This document shows, piece by piece, positions 1-7,817 of a stretch of DNA of 16,423 nt. The position numbers were made by a program, and so were the translations under genes. Origin of the DNA: Eubacterium sp. (GTDB lineage: Bacteria > Bacillota_A > Clostridia > Lachnospirales > Lachnospiraceae); assembly GCA_017475785.1 (NCBI GenBank), contig JAFVEX010000055.1:1-16423 (forward strand), written 5' to 3'. The number at the start of each line of letters is the position of its first letter. The stretch's first letter is position 1. The notes beneath the pieces were generated by a model. The model was not told the origin of the DNA. It made no database searches and saw only the letters and a program-made list of their open reading frames with translations.

Positions 1-1
1 A

Positions 2-217
2 ACTGCCCTGACTGGCTACATTACACCATATAGTACAGCGCTGATGGTTTTGCTGGGGTTTGAGTTGATTATTGCAACAATAGGGACGATTGCTACATCA
101 ACATGGATCGGTATGGGGTTGTTGATACAGAAGTTTTATCTAAAACATTACAGAATCATCAATATCATTCTTGCCCTGACATTGCTGGAATGTATTTGGA
201 GCATGTTAAGAACATAA
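2..217 (+). CDS. LysE family translocator, C-terminal part (5' end outside window)
   Basis: An open frame runs in from the left edge and ends at TAA. It encodes about 71 residues with two hydrophobic helices (a Leu/Ile-rich stretch, then a TSTWIGMGLL segment), a basic FYLKHYRIIN loop and a last helix IILALTLLECIWSML. The Trp-containing helix, the lysine-rich loop and the final helix are how I know LysE/RhtB-type amino-acid exporters to end. The family exports amino acids or small metabolites across the inner membrane; the substrate cannot be told from this part. It converges on the minus-strand genes that follow. Family placement rests on the C-terminal third only. Confidence 0.65.
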   Translation, partial: TALTGYITPYSTALMVLLGFELIIATIGTIATSTWIGMGLLIQKFYLKHYRIINIILALTLLECIWSMLRT

Positions 218-235
218 ATTGTAGGGCATGCGTGT

Positions 236-391
236 TCAATCCCGCTCATTAATACACCAGATGTTATATCTGAGTAATGCCCCGTCTATAAACCATTGCA
301 GCAAAGCGAACACTGCCATCCATCCGGCTTCGCTCCTGCGAATCCATTTCCAGTTTGTGGTATCGATCAGATCCACTTTCTCATATCCCAT
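236..391 (-). CDS. Hypothetical small protein, 51 residues, possibly membrane-associated
   Basis: A short frame begins 9 bases after the stop of the hydrolase remnant and ends in TGA. The product has a charged N-terminus (MGYEKVDLIDTTNWKWIRRS), one hydrophobic stretch of about 17 residues (GWMAVFALLQWFIDGALL) and a polar tail. It is unusually rich in tryptophan (five). No good ribosome site precedes the ATG (AATCTGAAA), so expression would rely on coupling to the decayed gene upstream. I do not recognise the family. It may be a real small protein or the remnant of a larger membrane protein. Confidence 0.35.
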   Translation of the reverse strand: MGYEKVDLIDTTNWKWIRRSEAGWMAVFALLQWFIDGALLRYNIWCINERD

Positions 392-400
392 TTTCAGATT

Positions 401-826
401 TTACTTTTTCTCTTTCTGCTCCAGAAATGCTTCGATCTGCTCAACATACGTTTTCGTTTCTGCTTCCATATAGCCACAATGCGCGTAACCGGGGCGGATC
501 ACAAGTTCTGCCTTAGGCAACATGTTCACCAGGTTTGGTGAGGCCTCCACCCGGGTCTTTGCCAATGACTTTTTCCGGGCTCGGAACAGTCTTTTCATAA
601 ACCACTCTGCGAATCCTGCATTCTTACTCAGAGCAACCCCATCGAACCAGGCGCAATGGACCTCAAATGCAGGATCCATGAAGAGTCTCCAGCCCAGGGC
701 CACGCCAAGGGACGCCGCATAAACGAAAGCAACCGTATGGATCCCCTTATCAGAAAGCCACGCCTTAAGCTGTCTGTATTCTTCATCCGCACCTTTATAA
801 TTTCCGACTTTGCCATCCCCCGGCAA
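401..826 (-). pseudogene. Alpha/beta-hydrolase remnant, N-terminally truncated and probably internally deleted
   Basis: The frame encodes up to 141 residues but its only upstream start is a TTG without a ribosome site. The translation resembles the C-terminal half of a clostridial alpha/beta-hydrolase. The nucleophile elbow is YAASLGVALG (Ser39), followed by a conserved HCAWFDGVAL strand, and the catalytic-histidine loop is VIRPGYAHCGYM (His116). Whole members have roughly 80-100 residues before the nucleophile; here there are 38. Only about 76 residues separate Ser from His, against about 150 normally, and no segment able to carry the acid residue is visible between NLVNM and LPKAEL. The open frame extends past the TTG back to a TGA inside a duplicated mgtC tail. 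I infer a decayed gene. Confidence 0.6.
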
Positions 827-851
827 TTCTTCCTGCGAAGCTACACGCCTG

Positions 852-958
852 CCGGTTATTACTTCATCACCTCAGGATGCAAAACATACGCAGTACTGAC
901 GGGCGTATTCTGCCGGCGGAACCGGTTATTATTTCAATTATTTCATCGCCTCAAGATG
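852..958. repeat. Imperfect direct repeat: second copy of the mgtC 3' end
   Basis: Two related segments lie at about 922-958 (the true end of the MgtC-type gene) and 852-879. On the minus strand, 21 bases covering the last codons and stop (938-958 and 859-879) differ at only three positions. They encode YVSHLEAMK-stop and YVLHPEVMK-stop respectively. CCGGTTATT follows both. The differences sit in codon positions, suggesting a diverged remnant of a second MgtC-like gene rather than a fresh duplication. Confidence 0.55.
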
Positions 959-1663
959 TGAGACGTACTCCAGCGAGCGCATCGCCTCAATGATCTCCGC
1001 GTGGGTCTTGAACCGCTTCAGCTCCGGATTTCTGATGCTCAGCGAAACCGTGTACACACTGAGTCCGGAGTGCAGATAAGCCGGATTAAATTCAATCTCA
1101 TCGATGTGCATGCCCAGCTGCCGCACGGTCGCCACAAACTGCTTCAGATCCCCCGCGCTGTTCAGCTCCAGATGCACCTCGAAGAAATTGGAGCGGTCCT
1201 TGAGATAATCCTCGGTCCGCGGAAGCAGCGACAGGCAGATCATCATGATGATCGTCACGATGATAGCCGCCGTATAGAACCCGATGCCTATGGAAAGTCC
1301 CATGATGCCGCAGGTCCAGAGTCCCGCAGAGGTTGTCAGTCCCTTGATCTGGTTGCGGGAACTGAACAGAATCGTATAGACGCTGATGGTCGAGGCGCCC
1401 AGAACGACCGCCGCCGAGATAATCGGAATCGATGCGCCCTTCGTTTCCATCAGCCAGGCGTCCACCATCGCCGCCGAGGTAGCCGCCATGGAAACAAGGA
1501 TAAATGTGCGGAGACCGGCTGCATGACGCTTACTTGACCGCTCCCAGCCGATCAGTGCCGCGAGAATCACCGAGAGAAGCACGCGAAGCAGAATTGTGCG
1601 TCCGTTAATACCATAGGACCACGAGCCCAGAAAACCTGCAATCAGATCATGTCCGTTTATCAT
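938..1663 (-). CDS. MgtC/SapB family inner-membrane protein
   Basis: A 241-residue product with an N-terminal membrane domain of four or five helices (about residues 8-150) and a C-terminal soluble domain (about 155-241) of the ACT-like type found in this family. Hallmarks are GWER (39-42), AGLRTFILV (49-57) and GLTTSAGLW (108-116), the conserved signature blocks of MgtC. Length and architecture are typical of full members. MgtC proteins act in magnesium or phosphate homeostasis and modulate the F-type ATPase in pathogens; the role in Clostridia is not established. The start is supported by GGGAGGTAGGG just before the ATG. The gene lies 21 bases after the antiporter stop, so the two are almost certainly one transcript, which suggests a shared ionic-stress function. 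Confidence 0.9.
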   Translation of the reverse strand: MINGHDLIAGFLGSWSYGINGRTILLRVLLSVILAALIGWERSSKRHAAGLRTFILVSMAATSAAMVDAWLMETKGASIPIISAAVVLGASTISVYTILFSSRNQIKGLTTSAGLWTCGIMGLSIGIGFYTAAIIVTIIMMICLSLLPRTEDYLKDRSNFFEVHLELNSAGDLKQFVATVRQLGMHIDEIEFNPAYLHSGLSVYTVSLSIRNPELKRFKTHAEIIEAMRSLEYVSHLEAMK

Positions 1664-1684
1664 CCCTACCTCCCTTTCTTTTCT

Positions 1685-3178
1685 CTACCAGTTTACGCGG
1701 TTCCCGCCGCACCTGCGGGCGATCAGGCTGTCCCGCTGCGCCGTGCCGTACAGTGCCGCCAGCTGTTCCTCCGCCGCATCGAGAAATGCCTGTTCCTCCG
1801 GCGAAGTATCCTGCTGCTGCCGGTTTACCTCCTCCTGAATCTTCCCGATCCGCTCAATCAGAAGCTCCGCCTCCGTCTTCCGGTGTCCATCGGCAGTGGT
1901 CTCCTCCGCCTCCACGAGATCCTCCAGCTTGTCAGAGTAGGAACCCGAGAGATACAGTGAAGCCTTCGCGCACGCGGGACCGACCAGCTCGTAAAGCACG
2001 CTGCTCGCCAGAATAATGGTCTGCAGCGCCTCTCCGGTCTTTCCGCCCAGTGTCCGGGCACCCAGCATCGCGAGTCCGATCGCGACGCCCGCCTGCGGGA
2101 TCAGCGCGAGGCCGAGATAATTGCGCACAGATGCGGGTTTTCCCACAAACGCGCATCCGAACCAGGTACCAATATACTTGCCCGCGATCCGGACGATAAA
2201 GTAGACCACGCCGACCGTCAACAGCGAGACACTTCCGATCTCGCTGGAGGTATTGACGAGCGCGCTTAAATTGAAAGAGACGCCGGATCTGACAAAAAAC
2301 AGCAGCAAAATCGGCGGTGTAAAGTAATTCAGCTGCATAAACAGCCGGTCATCGTCAGATACGTTGATATAAACCATTCCCATGGACATGCACCCGAGCA
2401 GCGGCGACACATCCAGAATCGCGCAGATACCGCAGAATGCAAACAGCATGGCGATGGAAATGATCAGCCGGTTATCCGTCGACCGACCCTTCGGCATCAT
2501 CCATTTCATAAGCAGGCCGAAAAAGCCGCCGAGCGCAAGCACACAGATGTTGATCACGATGGGCTTCAGTACGCTTTCGACGCTGAAGCCCGCTCCGCGT
2601 CCGACCGCCAGCGCCACGGAGATCGCGATGCTGTACAGCACCAGTCCGACCACGTCGTCCAGCGCGACGACCTGCAGCAGCGTATTGACAAAGTCACCCT
2701 TTGCACCCGTCTGCCGGATCGTCATCATGGTAGATGCCGGAGCCGTTGCGGACGCGAGCGCGGCCAGCACAATCGAGAAGGGCAGGTTGATCCGCAGAAC
2801 AAAAAACGTGACGATAAATACAAACACCGACGCTAGGCACGACTCCATCAGTGTAATGATAATGACCTTCGGTCCGTTTTTCCGGATCGTCTCCAGCCTG
2901 AAAAATTCCCCCGTGCTGAAGGCGATAAACGCGAGCGCGATATCCGAGAGAAACGACATGCCATCCACAATCCCGGCCGGTATCAGATTCAGGCAGTACG
3001 GCCCGATCAGGATACCCGTGACGATATACGCCGTGACATTCGGCAGCTTCAGCCGCTTCGTCACGCGCGTCATCAGGAACCCCAGAAACAGCATAGCAGT
3101 GATGGAAAGGATCACACTGGCCACCTGACCGTTTTCGGCCATTCTGGAAAACATCTGCTCGATCAGAGATTCACTCAC
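1685..3178 (-). CDS. CPA2-type cation:proton antiporter
   Basis: A 497-residue protein with about 12 hydrophobic segments over residues 15-415 and a hydrophilic, Glu/Gln-rich tail (about 420-497). SATAPAST (143-150) and ALDDVVG (172-178, with the transport aspartates) are the paired motifs of the discontinuous helices in Na+/H+ and K+/H+ exchangers (KefB/NapA type). It should exchange Na+ or K+ for protons across the inner membrane; ion specificity is not visible. There is no TrkA-N domain. A GTG six codons upstream keeps the frame open, but AAAGGAGGAG (3184-3193) sits between the two GTGs, 5-6 bases before the one at 3178, so the internal GTG is the start. The gene is followed closely by the mgtC-like gene. 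Confidence 0.9.
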   Translation of the reverse strand: MSESLIEQMFSRMAENGQVASVILSITAMLFLGFLMTRVTKRLKLPNVTAYIVTGILIGPYCLNLIPAGIVDGMSFLSDIALAFIAFSTGEFFRLETIRKNGPKVIIITLMESCLASVFVFIVTFFVLRINLPFSIVLAALASATAPASTMMTIRQTGAKGDFVNTLLQVVALDDVVGLVLYSIAISVALAVGRGAGFSVESVLKPIVINICVLALGGFFGLLMKWMMPKGRSTDNRLIISIAMLFAFCGICAILDVSPLLGCMSMGMVYINVSDDDRLFMQLNYFTPPILLLFFVRSGVSFNLSALVNTSSEIGSVSLLTVGVVYFIVRIAGKYIGTWFGCAFVGKPASVRNYLGLALIPQAGVAIGLAMLGARTLGGKTGEALQTIILASSVLYELVGPACAKASLYLSGSYSDKLEDLVEAEETTADGHRKTEAELLIERIGKIQEEVNRQQQDTSPEEQAFLDAAEEQLAALYGTAQRDSLIARRCGGNRVNW

Positions 3179-3244
3179 GGCTTCTCCTCCTTTCACACCA
3201 TGCTGCCGCCTAATCGATCAGCCGGCATGTTCTAATATTCGTTC

Positions 3245-3272
3245 ATTGTAGTAAATTTCAGAAAAAAGGCAA
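3245..3272 (-). promoter_or_regulatory. Predicted sigma-A promoter for the antiporter-mgtC operon
   Basis: On the minus strand TTGCCT (3267-3272) and TACAAT (3245-3250) are separated by 16 bases, about 67 bases ahead of the GTG start. The position, downstream of the PfkB gene stop, would let the ion-transport pair be transcribed separately from the transporter operon. No convincing hairpin terminator was seen between the two operons, so read-through is possible. Confidence 0.5.
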
Positions 3273-3280
3273 CCGAGCAG

Positions 3281-4186
3281 CTAAAAATTATCACTTTTCA
3301 TAAGATTCTGCATATCCTCCTTCATACGCGCGCGGATTTCCCTCTCACCGCTTCGCAGCGGACCCGGCTTTTCCATTTTCATGGATACTGCAGCGGTCGC
3401 AAAGCCGAGTGCATCTTCCGGTTCCTCTCCTTTGAGCCTTCTGGCAAGATAGGATGCAAACACTGTGTCGCCCCTGCCGGTTCTGCCGGACAGATTCCGC
3501 GCGGTTACAGGCTTACTGTGAAAATGCGTTCCATCATATACCAGCATTTCCGCATGATTGGAGATCAGGATCTCCTTTGCGCCCCAGGAATGCATGATCC
3601 GGGCCGCCTCTTCCCTGTCCGCTGTCCCGGTCAGGATCTCCGCCTCCGCCGTATCGGCCTTCAGTACATCCAGATATGGAAGATATTCCTTCTTCCCGGT
3701 CCAGTCCTGAAACAGCATGCTGCCGTTCTGATTGTGCCGCAGGAATCCCTGCAGATCAGCGGATACGGTTCCGCGCTGCTTCAGATAGGGAATCATTGTC
3801 TCCTGAAAATCACCGTACAGGAGTCCTGCAAGATGATAGTGTCTGCAGTCAACCTGCGGAATCTCTTCCGGCGAGATCGGATCAGACTGCACGACACACT
3901 CCGTTTTTCTTCTCTCCCGATCAGCCGTAAAATAGGTGTTTCTCATCCGGGTAGTCTCTGCGGACGGAAGCAGAAAGAAATGGTCATCATCCAGTTCAAA
4001 AGCGCGCTGCATATCCGTGTCCTGCCCGCTGCATTTCACCGCAGCACACACATCTGCACCGCTGCAGGCGGCGGCAAAGACACCAAAAAAGGCGGCGCCT
4101 CCGATTTCCCTCACTACTTCGCCCGAAAAATCGATATTCTCATCTCTGGTTGCCGGTCCGATCAGCATCAGATCATAGCACTTCAT
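3281..4186 (-). CDS. PfkB-family carbohydrate kinase
   Basis: A 301-residue protein of ribokinase/PfkB size. The N-terminal lid/substrate region has an IGGAAFF glycine pair (about 28-34). The C-terminal PfkB signature is LSGRTGRGDTVFASYL with the catalytic base Asp240. The family phosphorylates a sugar, polyol or nucleoside hydroxyl with ATP in the cytosol; the substrate here is unknown. A longer frame reaches 4225, but AGGAGG and GAGGAGGAAATGC directly before the ATG at 4186 fix the start. That start overlaps the last 14 bases of the PHP gene, so translation is probably coupled. As the last gene of the transporter operon it would phosphorylate a dephosphorylated import product, or a sugar released by the phosphoesterases. 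It is fairly divergent from named kinases. Confidence 0.85.
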   Translation of the reverse strand: MKCYDLMLIGPATRDENIDFSGEVVREIGGAAFFGVFAAACSGADVCAAVKCSGQDTDMQRAFELDDDHFFLLPSAETTRMRNTYFTADRERRKTECVVQSDPISPEEIPQVDCRHYHLAGLLYGDFQETMIPYLKQRGTVSADLQGFLRHNQNGSMLFQDWTGKKEYLPYLDVLKADTAEAEILTGTADREEAARIMHSWGAKEILISNHAEMLVYDGTHFHSKPVTARNLSGRTGRGDTVFASYLARRLKGEEPEDALGFATAAVSMKMEKPGPLRSGEREIRARMKEDMQNLMKSDNF

Positions 4187-4874
4187 GCATTTCCTCCTCC
4201 GGAACAGCCAGTTGATACTGCCCACTCCTGATCATATCTGCAAATTCAAATCCGTCTTCCGGAAGCTCCTCGGCGACAATCCCTGCTGTACCCTCGTCTC
4301 CCGGCCTGTGAAAATCCGAGCCTGCCAGCATCAGCAGCCGATGCTCCTTCGCGTAACACAGAGCCAGTTCATTGTAATTTTCGTGGCGCGGATTGCAGTT
4401 GCACACCTCCATGCCGTCCAGCAGTTCCGCCGGCGCCGGCACGCAGTTTTTCCGATACGGGTGCGCCTGAATCAAAAGCGCTCCGTCTTCACGGCACGCC
4501 CGGCAGAAGGCTGCGAGCCCTCCGCGCATGACCTGCTCCGGGTCTGCCAGCAGGTCATGATGAAACCCAAACAGCAGATAGTCGTTCTCCGAACCGTCAA
4601 AACGTACTTCCGCGCCTTCATATACCCGGATCCCGTTTTCCTCCGCTTCGCGCTTCAGAAAGCGGTATCCGCGCAAAAAATCCTCTGTCTTGCTGCCCGG
4701 CGCATGCAGATTGATGCCTGCGTAATCAAAACAGGTCCGGTTATAGTGATCCGTTACACAGAGCGCGGAATACCCACGCTCCCTGTAAAGGCTGATAATG
4801 CCCTCTGCGCCCATCCAGCCGCAGCGGGAAATATACGTGGTGTGAAGATGTGGTTCGATCAAGAATTTTCCCAT
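4173..4874 (-). CDS. PHP-domain metal-dependent phosphoesterase
   Basis: A 233-residue protein with the full set of PHP metal-binding motifs: EPHLHT (His9, His11), VTDHYN (Asp42, His43), YEGAEVRF (Glu86, Glu89), FGFHHD, LIQAHPYR (His138) and AGSDFHRP (Asp187, His189). The length suits stand-alone PHP enzymes (YciV and the cyclic-phosphate dihydrolases), which hydrolyse phosphomonoesters or cyclic/diester phosphates with two or three metal ions. There is no signal peptide, so it is cytosolic. An upstream in-frame GTG lies inside the ATPase gene. The ATG at 4874, preceded by GGTGAG and 8 bases after the ATPase stop, is preferred. Overlap with the kinase gene and linkage to the importer suggest it cleaves the imported compound. 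Confidence 0.87.
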   Translation of the reverse strand: MGKFLIEPHLHTTYISRCGWMGAEGIISLYRERGYSALCVTDHYNRTCFDYAGINLHAPGSKTEDFLRGYRFLKREAEENGIRVYEGAEVRFDGSENDYLLFGFHHDLLADPEQVMRGGLAAFCRACREDGALLIQAHPYRKNCVPAPAELLDGMEVCNCNPRHENYNELALCYAKEHRLLMLAGSDFHRPGDEGTAGIVAEELPEDGFEFADMIRSGQYQLAVPEEEMHEVL

Positions 4875-4882
4875 GTTTTTTC

Positions 4883-6004
4883 TCACCGAAGAACACGCAC
4901 GCACTTTTCAATGAAGGTGACAGATACTTCCTGTCCCTCCTGAAACCGCTCAGTAAGCTGCGGGTTGTAGACCTCGACGATAATCGGCTGTTCGTGCAGC
5001 ATAATCTCATACTCAATCTTCGTGCCATAGTAGACCGCCCGCGTAATGCTGCCCCTGAAATGTCCTTCCTTCGCAGACAGCGTTACAGATTCCGGGCGAA
5101 CCGACAGACAGCACGGGCCGTTGATTTCGACGTCCTGCATCTCCCCGGGAGCCGGGATCTCGAGCGTTCTGCCATTCACTTCCACAAGTGCGCCCGCTCC
5201 CTTTTTCCCGAGGAATTTTCCTTCAACAAAGTTTGCCTTGCCGATGAAGTTCGCGACAAAGCGGGACGCCGGTTGCTCGTATATCTCCGTCGGACTCCCC
5301 TGCTGCATGATGTGGCCGTCCTTCATGATCACGACCTTGTCAGAGATGGCCATCGCCTCCGACTGATCGTGCGTGACATACAGCGAGGTGATGCCAAGGC
5401 GCTTCTGCAGGGCCCGGAGCTCATCGCGCATGCTCTCTCTGAGCTTTGCGTCCAGATTCGACAGCGGCTCGTCAAACAGCAGTACGCTGGGCTCAATTAC
5501 AACGGCGCGGGCGAGCGCCACACGCTGCTGCTGGCCGCCGGAAAGCTGATTCGGAAAGCGCTGCTCCATTCCCTTGAGCTGCATCATCTCTACCACATTT
5601 CGCGTCCGCTCGATGATCTCATCGCGCGGCAGGTTTTCCACGCGCAGACCATATGCGATATTTTCAAAAATATTCATGTGCGGAAACAGCGCGTAGCTCT
5701 GGAACACCATCGAAATCCCGCGTTTGTTCGGCGGAATTTTCGCGACGTCCCGGTCTCCGATCATGATGTTTCCGCTGGACGGATACTCAAATCCCGAAAT
5801 CATGCGAAGGGTGGTCGTTTTGCCGCAGCCGGAAGGGCCGAGCAGCGTTACCATCTCTCCGTCATTGATGTTTAAATTGATGTGATCGACTGCCACAAAA
5901 TCCTTGCCCGTGTCAGGCTGCTGAAAAATCTTGGTGACTTCTTTTAAGACGACGCCCGAGCTCTTCTTGCCCAGCTGCGCGTTTGCATTCATTTCCCGGC
6001 TCAT
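4883..6004 (-). CDS. ABC importer ATPase (AfuC/FbpC/PotA class)
   Basis: A 373-residue ATPase with Walker A GPSGCGKT (56-63), Q-loop Gln102, signature LSGGQQQR (154-161), Walker B VLLFDEP (174-180), D-loop SNLDAK and H-loop THDQ (His212). A C-terminal TOBE-type regulatory domain follows (about 280-373, with the block LSVRPESVTL). The length is typical of the spermidine/iron/sugar-phosphate importer ATPases. It powers the fused permease encoded just upstream; the two genes overlap by four bases (ATGA). GGAGGAAAG precedes the ATG. Sequence alone does not give the substrate; the binding protein and neighbours point to a phosphorylated compound. Confidence 0.93.
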   Translation of the reverse strand: MSREMNANAQLGKKSSGVVLKEVTKIFQQPDTGKDFVAVDHINLNINDGEMVTLLGPSGCGKTTTLRMISGFEYPSSGNIMIGDRDVAKIPPNKRGISMVFQSYALFPHMNIFENIAYGLRVENLPRDEIIERTRNVVEMMQLKGMEQRFPNQLSGGQQQRVALARAVVIEPSVLLFDEPLSNLDAKLRESMRDELRALQKRLGITSLYVTHDQSEAMAISDKVVIMKDGHIMQQGSPTEIYEQPASRFVANFIGKANFVEGKFLGKKGAGALVEVNGRTLEIPAPGEMQDVEINGPCCLSVRPESVTLSAKEGHFRGSITRAVYYGTKIEYEIMLHEQPIIVEVYNPQLTERFQEGQEVSVTFIEKCVRVLR

Positions 6005-7737
6005 TTTCTTTCCTCCGTATTTGACTTCAGTTCTTCGGGTACCCTGGAGCGCGGCGCCAGGAGCTTGTTGATCAGCGTATTGAACAGCCCGATGAATACC
6101 AGCAGGATCAGCACCATCATCGTGACGAACGCAGCCGCCTGCGAGTATTTCGCCTGATCAAAGAGCGTATAAATCTTGCTTGTGACAAGATTCCACCTCG
6201 GCGATACGAGGAAAATCACCGCGCTGACAGCCGTAATCGCACGTACAAACGAGTAGACGATACCGGAGTAAAACGCATTGCGAAGCATCGGCAGCGTAAT
6301 CCTGCGGAAGGAATAACCCGTGTCCGCGCCGAGGATCGTCGACGCCTCCTCGATCGAATTGTCGATCTGCAGCAGCGTTGTCGTACCGGATTCGATCGCA
6401 ACCGGCATATTTCGGAATACAAATACGATAACCAGGACGGTTGCCGTTCCGGTCAGTACCAGCGGCTTCGTATTGAAGCCGAGGACGTAGGAAATACCGA
6501 GCACGGTTCCGGGTACCGCGAACATCAGGACAGACGCCACTTCGATAAACGTCTTTCCGTAGTAGTTCCGCTTTGCGGTAATATAGGCGATCACCATACC
6601 GAGCAGCCCGCCCACAAATGCCGAGATCAGACCAAGCAGTACCGAATTGCGAAGGGAAGACCATCCATACGCCAGCGCTTTCTTATACTGATCAAACGTC
6701 AGGGCGTAATTGTATCCCCAGGTTGACACAAAGGAACCGTAAACCACCGTTCCGTACAGAAGAATTGTGATCAGACCGATCAGCAGACAGAACACGAACA
6801 GCGGGTATTTGATATGCGGTTCGTCAATCAGCTTTCTTGCCTGCGTCGGCTTTCCCGTAACGGTCACGAAGCTCTTCTTTCCGACCCAGTATTTATTCAG
6901 CAGGTACGCGATCACTGCCGGCAACAGCAGCAGAATTGCCAGCACGGAGCCCTTTCTCATATCATAGCTTCCCGTAATGGTCTTATAAATCTCCACGGAC
7001 AGCGTTCTGAAATCGCCGCCGATCGTCGCAGGATTTGAGAAATCCTCCAGAGACTGGATAAAGACCAGCAGACAGCCCGAGATAATGCCCGGCAGTGACA
7101 GCGGAAATGTCACTGTCCAGAAGGTGCGCCATCTGCCTGCGCCCATGTTGCAGGCGGCGTCCTCAACCGAGGCGTCTATCGACTCCAGGATTCCGGAGAG
7201 TGTGAGGTACGCGATCGGGAAAAATGAAATCACCTGAACGATGATCAGGCTGGGCATCCCGTACACGTTATTGTCCGTGATCCCCATAAGTCCCTTCGTA
7301 ATGATGCCCTGCTTTCCGAACAGGAAAATAATGGAGAGGGACAGAATAAACGGCGGAGACAAAATCGGCAGGGTCGCGATGATCCGCAGCAGTTTTTTGC
7401 ACGGTGCGTTTGTGCGCGTAATCGTGTAGGCAAAAATGTAGCCGATGAAGGTCGCGATCACCGCGACAATCAGGCCCAGCAGCAGGGTTCTTCCCATAAC
7501 GGCCAGGTAATTTGCATTTGTAACGATTGCGACGAGATTCGCAGCGGAGACATGTCCGCTTTCATCCGTCAATCCAAAGACCAGCACCTTGACGAGCGGG
7601 TAAATCACAAACAGAAGCAGCAGTGCAATCACTGCAATAATTGCAACCAACAGAATCGGCTGCCGCATAATCATTCTGGTCTCATTCCGCTTTTTCATGC
7701 GGGCGGCAGTATGACCTTTTGCGCCGGGATTCGCCAT
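6001..7737 (-). CDS. Fused double-domain ABC permease (AfuB/FbpB type)
   Basis: A 578-residue inner-membrane protein made of two homologous permease halves. Each has about six helices and one EAA loop that docks the ATPase: VEDAACNMGAGRWRTFWTV (about 191-209) and EEASTILGADTGYSFRRITL (about 463-482). A hydrophilic linker around 285-310 joins them. Fused permeases of this size are characteristic of the AfuB/FbpB group, whose transporters carry ferric ion, hexose phosphates or aminoethylphosphonate. A near-perfect AAGGAGGT precedes the ATG at 7737. The gene follows the binding-protein gene after an 80-base gap containing a GC-rich hairpin and overlaps the ATPase gene by four bases. The N-terminus is basic without a cleavable signal. 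Confidence 0.92.
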   Translation of the reverse strand: MANPGAKGHTAARMKKRNETRMIMRQPILLVAIIAVIALLLLFVIYPLVKVLVFGLTDESGHVSAANLVAIVTNANYLAVMGRTLLLGLIVAVIATFIGYIFAYTITRTNAPCKKLLRIIATLPILSPPFILSLSIIFLFGKQGIITKGLMGITDNNVYGMPSLIIVQVISFFPIAYLTLSGILESIDASVEDAACNMGAGRWRTFWTVTFPLSLPGIISGCLLVFIQSLEDFSNPATIGGDFRTLSVEIYKTITGSYDMRKGSVLAILLLLPAVIAYLLNKYWVGKKSFVTVTGKPTQARKLIDEPHIKYPLFVFCLLIGLITILLYGTVVYGSFVSTWGYNYALTFDQYKKALAYGWSSLRNSVLLGLISAFVGGLLGMVIAYITAKRNYYGKTFIEVASVLMFAVPGTVLGISYVLGFNTKPLVLTGTATVLVIVFVFRNMPVAIESGTTTLLQIDNSIEEASTILGADTGYSFRRITLPMLRNAFYSGIVYSFVRAITAVSAVIFLVSPRWNLVTSKIYTLFDQAKYSQAAAFVTMMVLILLVFIGLFNTLINKLLAPRSRVPEELKSNTEERK

Positions 7738-7759
7738 AAACTTACCTCCTTATCGGACC

Positions 7760-7786
7760 GTCCCCGCCCCGGAGGGGGGAGGGGAC
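7760..7786 (-). promoter_or_regulatory. GC-rich intergenic hairpin between binding protein and permease
   Basis: GTCCCC (7760-7765) pairs with GGGGAC (7781-7786), and CCCC (7767-7770) with GGGG (7776-7779). This gives a stem of about 11 positions with one G-A mismatch and a five-base loop. On the transcribed (minus) strand it is not followed by a T-run, so it is not a complete intrinsic terminator. Such hairpins after binding-protein genes commonly stabilise the upstream message or cause partial termination, raising binding-protein levels over permease. Confidence 0.65.
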
Positions 7787-7817
7787 AGATCCTTGAAGTC
7801 TCAATGCGGGATTCTGA

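Noticed and set aside
2382..3128. 248-codon plus-strand open frame opposite the antiporter
   Set aside because: Low-complexity Ser/Thr/Ala/Met composition mirrors the membrane-protein codons on the other strand.
3197..3280. Terminator after the PfkB gene
   Set aside because: GCTGCTCGGTTGCC before the T-run does not fold into a convincing stem; the T-run fits better as promoter spacer.
3518..4231. 237-codon plus-strand open frame opposite the PfkB gene
   Set aside because: Antisense to a kinase gene with a clear catalytic signature; no ribosome site or family match.
4850..5875. 341-codon plus-strand open frame opposite the ABC ATPase gene
   Set aside because: Fully antisense to a gene with all ABC motifs, with Arg/His-rich composition typical of antisense frames and no family likeness.
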